Shown in pieces: positions 1 to 6,557 of a stretch of 11,831 nt of DNA; the stretch's first letter is position 1, and the number at the start of each line of letters is the position of its first letter. The notes beneath the pieces are model-generated. The model was not told the DNA's origin and did no database searches. It worked only from the letters and a program-made list of their open reading frames with translations. Both the position numbers and the translations under genes were made by a program. Origin of the DNA: Clostridia bacterium (GTDB taxonomy: Bacteria > Bacillota_A > Clostridia > Peptostreptococcales > JAAYPU01); the NCBI GenBank assembly GCA_022360735.1, contig JAKSCF010000744.1, positions 1 through 11,831 of the forward strand, written 5' to 3'.

Positions 1-749
1 ATTTTATACTTGCTCTCAGTCAAGTCAATACATATTCCAAAATCATCATCATCTCTTACTATTTTTTTGCATCCCACCAGTGAGGAAAATCCTATACTGG
101 CAGGATGGCCTCTTGATACGATTATTTTTGAAATATCTTCAATGTTCCATATGGCCTTAGCACCTATAAACACGTTTTTTGCCAGCACTACATCAATTAG
201 GGCAATATCGATTACCCTTTCATCTTGAATAATTTCTATTCTCTTATCTTTTTTACCCATATGATTCAAATCATATCTCTTGGACGCTACCACTGCAGCC
301 GCCATACCCACCACTGTTCCCTCAATCATCTCAGGATAAACATTATTGGTCCCAGTGGATACACTTATAAGGGGCGTTTTTTCTATCCCCTTGGCTACAG
401 CACGACTTGTGCCGTCACCTCCCAGCGCAATGATACAACCCACTCCTATTTTTTCCATGAGTTTGGCAGACCTTATGGTATCTTCTATAGTCCCGCTGAT
501 TTTTTCATTTAAGATTTCTATTTCAGCCCTTAACTCTTTGGTAGTCTGCAGGTTATCCTGTACTTTATATCCTATTTGATAAGTATCCGGCATCATGTAT
601 ACTTTTCTTACACCACATTCTTGAGCCGCTAATATGATTCTCTCAACGATATTTACTTTTTCATTATTATCAATAACAGTGGCATGGGATACCAGCCTTC
701 TAATATCTTTACCTGAGGCCGGGTTAGCAATTATTCCTATTGTCAACAT
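1..749 (-). CDS. acoX: AcoX-like ATP-NAD kinase-fold protein (partial, C-terminus beyond left edge)
   Basis: The frame is open from an ATG at 749 to the left edge: 249 codons, no stop, C-terminal part missing. The N-terminus (residues 4-14) reads IGIIANPASGK, and GGDGTSR at residues 110-116 is the nucleotide-binding signature of the NAD-kinase/diacylglycerol-kinase fold. Later stretches such as STGTNN and the R-G-H-P segment fit AcoX, the protein of unknown exact role encoded with acetoin dehydrogenase genes. A Shine-Dalgarno AGGAGAG (755-761) precedes the ATG by 5 nt. The gene lies 49 bp downstream of the E1 beta gene, behind a strong hairpin (766-791), so its expression may be set separately. 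AcoX is known from acetoin clusters, but its reaction has not been established as far as I know. A generic NAD-kinase-like protein is the alternative; the neighbourhood favours AcoX. Confidence 0.85.
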   Translation of the reverse strand, partial: MLTIGIIANPASGKDIRRLVSHATVIDNNEKVNIVERIILAAQECGVRKVYMMPDTYQIGYKVQDNLQTTKELRAEIEILNEKISGTIEDTIRSAKLMEKIGVGCIIALGGDGTSRAVAKGIEKTPLISVSTGTNNVYPEMIEGTVVGMAAAVVASKRYDLNHMGKKDKRIEIIQDERVIDIALIDVVLAKNVFIGAKAIWNIEDISKIIVSRGHPASIGFSSLVGCKKIVRDDDDFGICIDLTESKYK

Positions 750-765
750 ATATACTCTCCTATAT

Positions 766-791
766 AAAGGGGTAACCAACGCTACCCCTTT
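766..791 (-). terminator. Hairpin between E1 beta and acoX-like genes (attenuator-like)
   Basis: A perfect 9-bp stem, AAAGGGGTA pairing with TACCCCTTT, closes an 8-nt loop (775-782). It starts 8 nt after the E1 beta stop codon and ends 5 nt before the Shine-Dalgarno of the acoX-like gene. On the minus strand the 3' arm ends in TTT followed by ATATAGG, so the U-tract is short. Partial termination or mRNA processing is more likely than full termination. Confidence 0.5.
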
Positions 792-798
792 TAAAGTT

Positions 799-1785
799 TT
801 ATACAGATTCTTGAGCTGCAAATCCTTTAACTGCATTAACAATGTCTGCTGCATTAGGAATCACATAGCTTTCAAGACTAGGTGTAAACGGTATGGGAGA
901 ATTTAGGCATCCGATTCGAACCACCGGAGCATCTAAATTGTCAAAACATTCTTCCCCAATGATGGCAGAAATTTCGCCGCCATATCCCCCTCTCTTATTT
1001 TCTTCAGTCACAACAACGACTTTATTGGTTTTTTCAATGGACTTAAATAGAGTCTCTTTGTCCAGTGGATATAAAGATCTAGGGTCTATTACCTCGCTTT
1101 CAATGCCTTCTTGTGAAAGCGTTTCGGCAGCAGCTAAAGCCTCATGAACCATTTTTCCGGTAGCAATAATGGTAACATCGTCTCCTTCTTTTTTTACATC
1201 CGCAACGCCTAGAGGTATCGGTTTCACTTGGTCTTCAACATCACCTTCTACAGAGTATAATAATTTGTGCTCCATAAACATAACAGGATTATCATCTTCT
1301 ATAGCACTCAGCATGAGTCCATAGGCGTCTTTGGGTGTTGACGGGTAAACCACTTTTAGGCCGGGAACATGAGTAAGCCAAGCCTCTAAAGACTGTGAAT
1401 GCTGTGCAGCCGCTTGAACGCCTGCGCCGCTGGGCAGTCGAACAACCATGGGAAGGGTAATCTTACCACCAAACATATATCTCATTTTGGCGGCTTGGTT
1501 AACAAGCTGGTCCATTCCCACCGTAAGAAAGTCATTAAACATCAATTCTGCAACCGGTCTTAGCCCAGTGGCTGCTGAGCCCACGGCGCATCCAATAATA
1601 ACGCCTTCAGATATGGGCGTATCCTTTACTCTTTTCTCACCAAACTCATCAAAAAGTCCGGCGGTGACCCCAAAGCATCCTCCAAAAGCGCCAACATCTT
1701 CACCTAATATGTATACACTTTGATCTTCCAGCATTTTAGCCTTCATACTTTCTCGTATGGCTTCAGCATATGTCATCTTTCTCAT
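799..1785 (-). CDS. acoB: 2-oxoacid/acetoin dehydrogenase E1 component, beta subunit
   Basis: A 328-residue protein, full length for the family. It is the beta chain of the heterotetrameric thiamine-diphosphate E1 that decarboxylates a 2-oxo acid, or cleaves acetoin, and passes the acyl group to the lipoyl arm of E2. GEDVG at 28-32, DTPISE at 55-60 (Glu60 in the position of the ThDP-activating glutamate), the R-P-V-x-E-x-x-F-x-D-F stretch near 76-86 and QHSQS at 128-132 (His129, active-site histidine position) are all present. The start ATG overlaps the alpha-subunit stop codon by 4 nt (ATGA), a translational-coupling arrangement, and GGAGG lies 10 nt upstream. Pyruvate or branched-chain E1 beta subunits look very similar; the acoX-like neighbour and the sigma-54 promoter favour an acetoin-type enzyme. 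No E2 or E3 gene is visible in the window. Confidence 0.9.
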   Translation of the reverse strand: MRKMTYAEAIRESMKAKMLEDQSVYILGEDVGAFGGCFGVTAGLFDEFGEKRVKDTPISEGVIIGCAVGSAATGLRPVAELMFNDFLTVGMDQLVNQAAKMRYMFGGKITLPMVVRLPSGAGVQAAAQHSQSLEAWLTHVPGLKVVYPSTPKDAYGLMLSAIEDDNPVMFMEHKLLYSVEGDVEDQVKPIPLGVADVKKEGDDVTIIATGKMVHEALAAAETLSQEGIESEVIDPRSLYPLDKETLFKSIEKTNKVVVVTEENKRGGYGGEISAIIGEECFDNLDAPVVRIGCLNSPIPFTPSLESYVIPNAADIVNAVKGFAAQESV

Positions 1786-2768
1786 CTTACTCGAACCTCC
1801 TCTACTAAGTCCGTATAGATGTCTTCAACAGCAGACTCTAATGAAGGATATGGACTGTTATTTGCAAATTCAGCAGCATCATTGATGGCTTTATCGATAT
1901 CGCTTTTGATCACTTCCAGCTCACTTTCTCCCAAAACTTCATTGTCTAACATAAACTTTTCAATTTTAGGGATGGGGTCTTTACTCAACCATTCTTTCTG
2001 CTCTTCCTCCGGCTTATATGCCCCGGGATCGCCTTCAAAATGTCCTCTATGACGATATGTTTTACATTCTATTAGTGTTGGACCTTGTTTTTCTCTAGCT
2101 CTTTTTATCCCTTCTTTTGCTGCCTCATAAACGGCAAGCACATCATTTCCATCTACCGTAACGCCAGGCATATTATAGGCAACCGATCTATCGGAAATGT
2201 CTTTTATGGCTTGGTGTCGGCTTTGATTGGTAGATATCCCATATAGGTTGTTTTCACAGACAAAAACCACCGGAAGTTTCCAAATACTAGCTAGGTTTAA
2301 GGCCTCATGGAATGTGCCCTGATTGGTAGAACCATCACCAAAGAAGCACACACATACTTGATCTGTTTCTCTATATTGAATGCTTAATCCTGCTCCAACT
2401 GCAATATTATGACCTGCTCCTACAATACCATTTGCGCCTAATATACCTTTAGTCGCATCGGCTATATGCATTGATCCCCCTTTTCCTTTACAATAACCGG
2501 TTTCTTTTCCATAGAGCTCAGCCATCATATATTTTAGATCTCCGCCCTTTGCTACAATATGTCCATGTCCTCTATGGGTGCTGGTGATATAATCATCATC
2601 GGTAAGGTTTGCACACACGCCTGTTGCCACTGCCTCTTCTCCTAAATACAAGTGTACAAACCCCGGTATAGCGCCTTCTGCAAAAAGATTCATAGCCTTG
2701 GTTTCAAATTTTCTTATTTTTATCATAGTCTTATACATGTCAACAATCTTGCTGTTTGATAAAGTCAA
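1782..2768 (-). CDS. acoA: 2-oxoacid/acetoin dehydrogenase E1 component, alpha subunit (TTG start)
   Basis: This is the alpha chain of the ThDP-dependent E1. Counted from the TTG at 2768 it has 328 residues. The ThDP/Mg motif runs from GDGSTNQG (GDG at 144-146) to ENN (Asn-Asn at 173-174). HRGHGH (about 65-70) and the YRHRGHFEGDPG loop near 239-250 are typical of E1 alpha. An ATG at 2783 would add five residues, but it has no Shine-Dalgarno: its upstream is GAAAAAAAATAAA. The would-be codons 2-3 themselves form GGAGGG, 6 nt before the TTG, so TTG is the likely start. The upstream Lin0512-like gene ends 16 bp earlier, and the beta subunit overlaps the 3' end by 4 nt. Acetoin dehydrogenase is the preferred call over pyruvate dehydrogenase from context only. 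Confidence 0.88.
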   Translation of the reverse strand: MTLSNSKIVDMYKTMIKIRKFETKAMNLFAEGAIPGFVHLYLGEEAVATGVCANLTDDDYITSTHRGHGHIVAKGGDLKYMMAELYGKETGYCKGKGGSMHIADATKGILGANGIVGAGHNIAVGAGLSIQYRETDQVCVCFFGDGSTNQGTFHEALNLASIWKLPVVFVCENNLYGISTNQSRHQAIKDISDRSVAYNMPGVTVDGNDVLAVYEAAKEGIKRAREKQGPTLIECKTYRHRGHFEGDPGAYKPEEEQKEWLSKDPIPKIEKFMLDNEVLGESELEVIKSDIDKAINDAAEFANNSPYPSLESAVEDIYTDLVEEVRVR

Positions 2769-2774
2769 TTCAAT

Positions 2775-2780
2775 CCCTCC
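2775..2780 (-). promoter_or_regulatory. Shine-Dalgarno that decides the E1 alpha start
   Basis: GGAGGG lies inside the longest open frame, immediately after the ATG at 2783, and 6 nt before TTG at 2768-2766. The upstream ATG has only an A-rich run before it. This placement supports initiation at TTG. Confidence 0.7.
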
Positions 2781-2784
2781 CATT

Positions 2785-3168
2785 TTATTTTTTTTCAGGT
2801 AAGCCTACTTCCACACATGCGACAGCAACTTCAATGCTGTCATCCACATCCCCAAACTGCGGCATGTAAAGCCCTGGTATCTTTAGTCCACCTTTTACTG
2901 CTTTTATGCTTTTTTTTCCAATGGGCAAACACTGCTTTATCTTCTCTTCTTGAATTTTATCCGGATCGGAAACTGCAATGGTTACATTAACAAATACTTC
3001 ATTCTCAATATCTTCAATCCCTAAAACTTCTTTTAAGCCACAAAGACAACTTTTGGATACCGCATCATTCACCGCTTTTTCTGCGGCTCTGCCTACATCT
3101 TGTCCGTGGAAATCCATACCGAGACCAAATTCGATAATATACCGCCTGATTTCATCACCTTCTTTCAT
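2785..3168 (-). CDS. Lin0512-family small conserved protein of unknown function
   Basis: A 127-residue soluble protein with no signal peptide or membrane segment. The opening RRYIIEFGLGMDFHGQD followed by an A-E-K-A-V-x-D-A-V helix and SCLCGL (about residues 39-45) resembles the Lin0512 family (recognised from memory, not searched). A conserved-looking V-x-V-x-V-x-V-S-D-P strand follows in the middle. The function is not known. It sits between the DUF6506-like gene and E1 alpha in the sigma-54 operon, so it probably serves the dehydrogenase pathway. The ATG at 3168 has a poor ribosome site. A GAAGGTGAT sequence lies inside the frame, just before codon 7 (ATC), where family proteins appear to begin, so the true N-terminus is uncertain. 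Confidence 0.7.
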   Translation of the reverse strand: MKEGDEIRRYIIEFGLGMDFHGQDVGRAAEKAVNDAVSKSCLCGLKEVLGIEDIENEVFVNVTIAVSDPDKIQEEKIKQCLPIGKKSIKAVKGGLKIPGLYMPQFGDVDDSIEVAVACVEVGLPEKK

Positions 3169-3198
3169 TATTTTTTATAGTGCCTTTTTTTAGGTCTC

Positions 3199-3216
3199 TT
3201 CAAAAGTTATTTTGAA
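3199..3216 (-). other. Small AT-rich hairpin over the DUF6506-like stop codon
   Basis: TTCAAAA (3199-3205) and TTTTGAA (3210-3216) form a 7-bp stem with the loop GTTA; the TAA stop of the gene (3207-3209) lies in it. No U-tract follows directly on the minus strand, so it is not a convincing terminator. It may only mark a gene boundary. Confidence 0.25.
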
Positions 3217-3515
3217 AATACGGCATCCCCACTTTTATTACCCAGCCCGGGATGGATGTCAAATCGAACAACGCCCACAGGTACTTTGCCTTTTACAGCT
3301 TCCGTTACTAATGAAACACCTACATTACCAAATCCTCCGCATAGTTCAATAGCAGCCGTACCTTGTTCAACCAGTTCTTCAGCTACTTCAGATGCCATTT
3401 TATAATCTGTAACACCTACCGTCATAAGATCTACAGCCTCAGTTTCAACCATTGAACGGTGCACCCTCGGATCAGCATTTGGCGCTAAAAATATAAATGC
3501 TGCTTTTAATTTCAT
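3207..3515 (-). CDS. DUF6506-like small conserved protein of unknown function
   Basis: A 102-residue soluble protein, first gene of the sigma-54 operon. The start ATG at 3515 has an excellent Shine-Dalgarno, AAGGGGGG (3521-3528), 5 nt upstream. An ATG at 3533 in the same frame lies upstream of that site and is not used in this call. The protein begins MKLKAAFIFLAP, then has NADPRVHR, a T-V-G-V-x-D-Y strand, ELCGGFGNVG at about 57-66 and a C-terminal PVGVVRFDIHPGLGNKSGDA segment. This pattern resembles DUF6506 proteins (recognised from memory, not searched). The glycine-rich turn, the lone Cys58 and the conserved D-x-H-P-G-L-G suggest a ligand- or metal-binding site, but that is inference. No reaction can be assigned. 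Confidence 0.7.
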   Translation of the reverse strand: MKLKAAFIFLAPNADPRVHRSMVETEAVDLMTVGVTDYKMASEVAEELVEQGTAAIELCGGFGNVGVSLVTEAVKGKVPVGVVRFDIHPGLGNKSGDAVFSK

Positions 3516-3559
3516 AAAATCCCCCCTTAACATTTATTTGATCTAACTTTATAGTAATG

Positions 3560-3576
3560 AGCAAGCCACATGCCAA
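3560..3576 (-). promoter_or_regulatory. Sigma-54 (-24/-12) promoter of the DUF6506-Lin0512-acoAB-acoX operon
   Basis: On the minus strand the sequence is TTGGCATGTGGCTTGCT. It matches the RpoN consensus TGGCACG-N4-TTGCW at nearly every position, with exactly 10 nt between the GG (-24) and GC (-12) dinucleotides. Transcription would start near 3549, giving a leader of about 35 nt before the DUF6506-like start codon. Acetoin dehydrogenase operons of Gram-positive bacteria are known to be RpoN-dependent with an AcoR-type activator, so the site and the downstream genes agree. Confidence 0.8.
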
Positions 3577-3677
3577 TTAAACGAGTCTATAAAAATTTAT
3601 ATGTTAAATATTTTTAGACTTCAGTAAAAGCTTTAATTTCAATACTTGAACTTTAATAAATTTAACTCAAAAAATTC

Positions 3678-3712
3678 AAAACGCTCTTGAAAATATTTTC
3701 TAAGAGCGTTTT
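3678..3712 (-). terminator. Intrinsic terminator after the proline-racemase-like gene
   Basis: AAACGCTCTT and AAGAGCGTTT pair (arms 3678-3688 and 3702-3712), and the inner GAAAATATTTTC is itself self-complementary, extending the stem with one bulged T. On the minus strand it is followed by TTTTGAATTTTTT; on the plus strand the 3' arm runs into TTTTT. It lies about 67 nt downstream of the stop codon at 3779 and about 100 nt upstream of the sigma-54 promoter, separating the two transcription blocks. It could alternatively be part of an activator-binding region. Confidence 0.6.
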
Positions 3713-3768
3713 TCCCAATAATGGCACTATTTTTTCCCAACATTAGAACTTTTCCCATAGTTGGGAAT
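3711..3768 (-). promoter_or_regulatory. Candidate upstream activator sites: TTTCCCA repeats
   Basis: Three direct copies of TTTCCCA (CCC at 3714, 3736 and 3754) and one inverted TGGGAA (3762-3767) fall within 58 bp. The last two form a palindrome TTCCCA-N4-TGGGAA (3752-3767). The sites lie about 165-215 bp upstream of the predicted sigma-54 start, the usual distance for enhancer-binding activators. The role is inferred from position and symmetry only; AT-rich spacer sequence could give such repeats by chance. Confidence 0.4.
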
Positions 3769-3778
3769 TTATTTTTCT

Positions 3779-4786
3779 CTATACATTGTGAATAATACCA
3801 CCGTCAATAACATCGTCTTCTTCTAAAATAAGGTTATTGAGGCCTATTACAGACGCCTTCCCGGTAAATTGTGGAAGTACTGCCGGCTGGCCTCCTACTT
3901 CAGTCTCTTCTAAAATAACCCCTCTTAGCTGTGTACCGGTTGCACCTTCAAATATTACCTCTTCGTTTAATCCCATTTTCCCTCTAGCATACAGCTGCGC
4001 CATTCTCGCAGAAGTTCCTGTGCCGCATGGTGACCGATCCCATTCTTTAACGCCATAAATATCGACGTGTTTGTACACTTCGCCTTCATTCTTTGGATTT
4101 TGATAGAAAATAACATTGGTAAAAATATCAAAACCACTTACAGGATGCTTAACCTTAGTTACCGCTTTCACAGCCGCCGTAACCTTGGGTTGAATATGAA
4201 TCAACTCATCGATATTGGCTCGACCTACTTGAAGCCCAAGATCGTCAACGTTGACCATAGCATAAAATGCACCACCAAAGCATATATCAACCTCAATTTC
4301 TCCCACATCCGGTAAATCAATTTTTACATCTTTTTGTAATAAGAAACATGGCATATTTTTTACAGTTCCTTCGAGAACATGTCCGTGTTCTACTTTATAC
4401 TCAAGCGTAACAAGGCCTAAACAAGTCTCCATAACAACTTTGGTAACCGGTTCAACTGCTTTTACGATGCCTACTTCTATCATACCTTTTCCTACTGCTA
4501 TTGAATTTACACCGCTGTAAGGTACATAGTTGGCTGTTTCCATAAAAAATACGCCGAAGTCGGCTTCCGGTGTTGTGGCATCTACAATAACTGCACCATA
4601 TGTGCCATGATAGCCTCTTGGTTCACATATCAACATTCTTCTTATATGATCATGGTTCTCCTTCATATCATTCATTTTTTCTTCTACAGTGGTTCCGTAA
4701 AGTGTGGGAATTCCTCCTATAGCCACTCTACAGGTATGACCACATCCATGTGTATCTACAACTCTAATGGAATTTCTTATTCTCAT
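3779..4786 (-). CDS. Proline racemase superfamily enzyme (Ser/Cys type; epimerase or dehydratase)
   Basis: A 335-residue cytosolic protein, normal family length. The start has AGGAGG upstream, 18 bp after the dehydratase stop, so the two genes are likely co-translated. DTHGCGH (11-17), CEPRGYHG (54-61), GGAFYA (171-176) and DRSPCGTGTSAR (250-261) are superfamily hallmarks. Cys254 is the second catalytic residue. The first catalytic position, normally Cys in M-C-G-H, is Ser91 here in YSGVNSIA (90-97), and the His is Val93. Known members have Cys/Cys in proline racemase and hydroxyproline 2-epimerase, Thr/Cys in trans-3-hydroxyproline dehydratase, and Ser/Cys in some hydroxyproline enzymes. A simple proline racemase is therefore unlikely. 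With a TRAP carboxylate transporter and an IlvD-type dehydratase beside it, the substrate may be a cyclic imino acid or another 2-substituted acid; it cannot be fixed from sequence. Confidence 0.88.
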   Translation of the reverse strand: MRIRNSIRVVDTHGCGHTCRVAIGGIPTLYGTTVEEKMNDMKENHDHIRRMLICEPRGYHGTYGAVIVDATTPEADFGVFFMETANYVPYSGVNSIAVGKGMIEVGIVKAVEPVTKVVMETCLGLVTLEYKVEHGHVLEGTVKNMPCFLLQKDVKIDLPDVGEIEVDICFGGAFYAMVNVDDLGLQVGRANIDELIHIQPKVTAAVKAVTKVKHPVSGFDIFTNVIFYQNPKNEGEVYKHVDIYGVKEWDRSPCGTGTSARMAQLYARGKMGLNEEVIFEGATGTQLRGVILEETEVGGQPAVLPQFTGKASVIGLNNLILEEDDVIDGGIIHNV

Positions 4787-4804
4787 TTTGCAGCCTCCTA
4801 TTCA

Positions 4805-6448
4805 CTACAGCGTCATGCCTGCGCCTTCTTCAGCAGATCGGCATAGCTGAGCATAGATATGCATCATCCCTTGTTTTACTTTTGGTTCGGGTTTAGTCCA
4901 TTTTTCTTTACGTGCTTTTAATGCCTCATCACTTACGTCTATTGTAAGGGTTGCATTTTTTATATCTACAGAGATGATATCTCCCTCTTCAACCAATGCT
5001 AAAGGCCCGCCTTCATAAGCTTCCGGCGTTATATGTCCTACAATAGGGCCTCGATTGAATCCAGAGAATCTACCATCTGTAATCAGGCCAACGCTGGTAT
5101 CCAGACCTAAGCCTACCAAAGCATCCGTACTTAACATGATTTCCTTCATACCCGGGGCACCCTTAGGCCCTTCGTATCTAACAACCATAACATCCCCCGG
5201 CTTGATTTTACCTTCCAGAATTGCTTTCACGCCATCTTGATCTCTGTGGAATATTCTAGCAGGGCCTGAGAACTTCTTCATGCTTTCAGGCACTGAAGAA
5301 GATCTGATGATTGCACTGCCGGGTGCAAGATTTCCTCTTAGAATCGTTAATCCACCATCTGAGCTGATTGGATTATCTAAGCTTCTGATGAGGTCCGGAT
5401 TTTTAATGACTGCTTTATGGATTACTTCACCGATTGTTTCTCCGGATACCACTTTTGATTGCAGATGTAATAAAGATTTTAATGTTTTTAACATTGCGGG
5501 TACACCACCGGCGTTATGGAAGTCAACTATATGATAGTTTCCAGCCGGTTTTACACCGCAAATACAAGGTATTGCTTTACCATATTTCTCAAAATCATCT
5601 ATTGTAAGCTCAGCTCCGGCTTCCCTTGCTAAAGCAATTAGGTGAAGGATTAGATTTGTTGACCCCCCCATTGCAATATTAGTAATGACAGCGTTTAAGA
5701 ATGTTGCTCTGGTCAGTATATCTTTAGGCTTCAAATCTTCCTTTACTAATTCAACGATACGCTTTCCAGCCGCTCTTGCTGCTCTTTGTTTGTCGGCATA
5801 AACCCCGGGAATAGTGTTTGTACCCGGTAAACTTAAGCCTAGAACTTCCATCATAATTTGCATGCTGTTGGCAGTACCCATGGTTGAACATGCGCCGCCA
5901 CACATACAGCAGATGTTTTCAATATCTTTTACTTTCTGACTTTCAGGATCTGCTCCCACTGTCATCGGAGCAACATCCATAGGAAGGAGTTCTTGACCTT
6001 CAAATTCACCCACTAGCATGGGTCCACCGGTTACAACGATTGAAGGGACATTTGTTCTTATGGCTCCTAGGGCAACTCCAGGTATGATATTATCACAGCT
6101 GGCAAATACAATTAATCCGTCAAATTGATGGACTGTTGCCACATATTCAATGCCCATGGCAACTGCATCTCTGCCTGCAAGTTCATACTTTAGTTCTTCT
6201 TCCCCTACTATCATATCACCACAGGTAGATGGTGCACCAAACTCATAAGGCATTCCTCCATTAGCCCAAACCCCTTGTTTTACAGCTTCAACAAGTGGTT
6301 TAAGATGCGTATGACCTGGTGCACCTTCATTATAAGTATTTACGATTCCAATATGTGGTTTTTTTTGTATCTCATCATCAGAAAAGCCACATCCCTTAAG
6401 CATTGCACGCCTCATAAGAGCGTCCGGACCAACAAATTTTTTGTTCAT
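4805..6448 (-). CDS. IlvD/Edd-family dehydratase with altered metal-site residues
   Basis: A 547-residue iron-sulfur dehydratase homologous to dihydroxyacid and sugar-acid dehydratases, which remove water from 2,3-dihydroxy acids to give 2-keto-3-deoxy acids. The ATG at 6448 has AAAGGTG 6 nt upstream. An in-frame GTG at 6457 overlaps that Shine-Dalgarno and is rejected. Cluster cysteines are Cys118 and Cys187 ([13 protein letters not shown]); PGHTHL at 44-49 has Gly where [2Fe-2S] members have Cys, as in E. coli IlvD. The catalytic serine (Ser462 in GRFSG) and the Mg ligand Glu436 are kept. However, the C-D-K motif is CDN (118-120), so the carbamylated Lys is Asn120, and the position of E. 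coli Asp81 is Gly77 with Asp one residue later (STCGDM). There are no branched-chain biosynthesis genes nearby, so a catabolic role is likely. The match to the family is sure; the substrate is not. Confidence 0.9.
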   Translation of the reverse strand: MNKKFVGPDALMRRAMLKGCGFSDDEIQKKPHIGIVNTYNEGAPGHTHLKPLVEAVKQGVWANGGMPYEFGAPSTCGDMIVGEEELKYELAGRDAVAMGIEYVATVHQFDGLIVFASCDNIIPGVALGAIRTNVPSIVVTGGPMLVGEFEGQELLPMDVAPMTVGADPESQKVKDIENICCMCGGACSTMGTANSMQIMMEVLGLSLPGTNTIPGVYADKQRAARAAGKRIVELVKEDLKPKDILTRATFLNAVITNIAMGGSTNLILHLIALAREAGAELTIDDFEKYGKAIPCICGVKPAGNYHIVDFHNAGGVPAMLKTLKSLLHLQSKVVSGETIGEVIHKAVIKNPDLIRSLDNPISSDGGLTILRGNLAPGSAIIRSSSVPESMKKFSGPARIFHRDQDGVKAILEGKIKPGDVMVVRYEGPKGAPGMKEIMLSTDALVGLGLDTSVGLITDGRFSGFNRGPIVGHITPEAYEGGPLALVEEGDIISVDIKNATLTIDVSDEALKARKEKWTKPEPKVKQGMMHIYAQLCRSAEEGAGMTL

Positions 6449-6518
6449 ATTGTTCACCTTTCTCTTGCATCATCATTAAGTATTGATTCTGATTGACATC
6501 ACGTATCTTATTTATATT

Positions 6519-6542
6519 AAAAGGCAAAAACCCTGCCGTTTT
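6519..6542 (-). promoter_or_regulatory. Possible second sigma-54 promoter overlapping a small hairpin, upstream of the dehydratase
   Basis: On the minus strand CGGCAGGGTTTTTGCC (6523-6538) has GG and GC exactly 10 nt apart, with good GGCA and TTGC cores, but C replaces T at -26 and C follows the -12 GC. A start near 6512 would leave a 64-nt leader. The same bases can fold as AAAAGGCA/TGCC-G-TTTT (6519-6542), a weak terminator for the upstream racemase gene. Both readings are open. Confidence 0.35.
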
Positions 6543-6557
6543 AGCAATCTTATAGTT

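Noticed and set aside
3722..3738. TGGCAC on the plus strand, resembling a -24 element
   Set aside because: Ten nt after the GG the sequence is TC, not GC, and no plus-strand gene lies downstream.
6449..6457. GTG start three codons upstream for the dehydratase
   Set aside because: The GTG is part of the AAAGGTG Shine-Dalgarno that serves the ATG at 6448.
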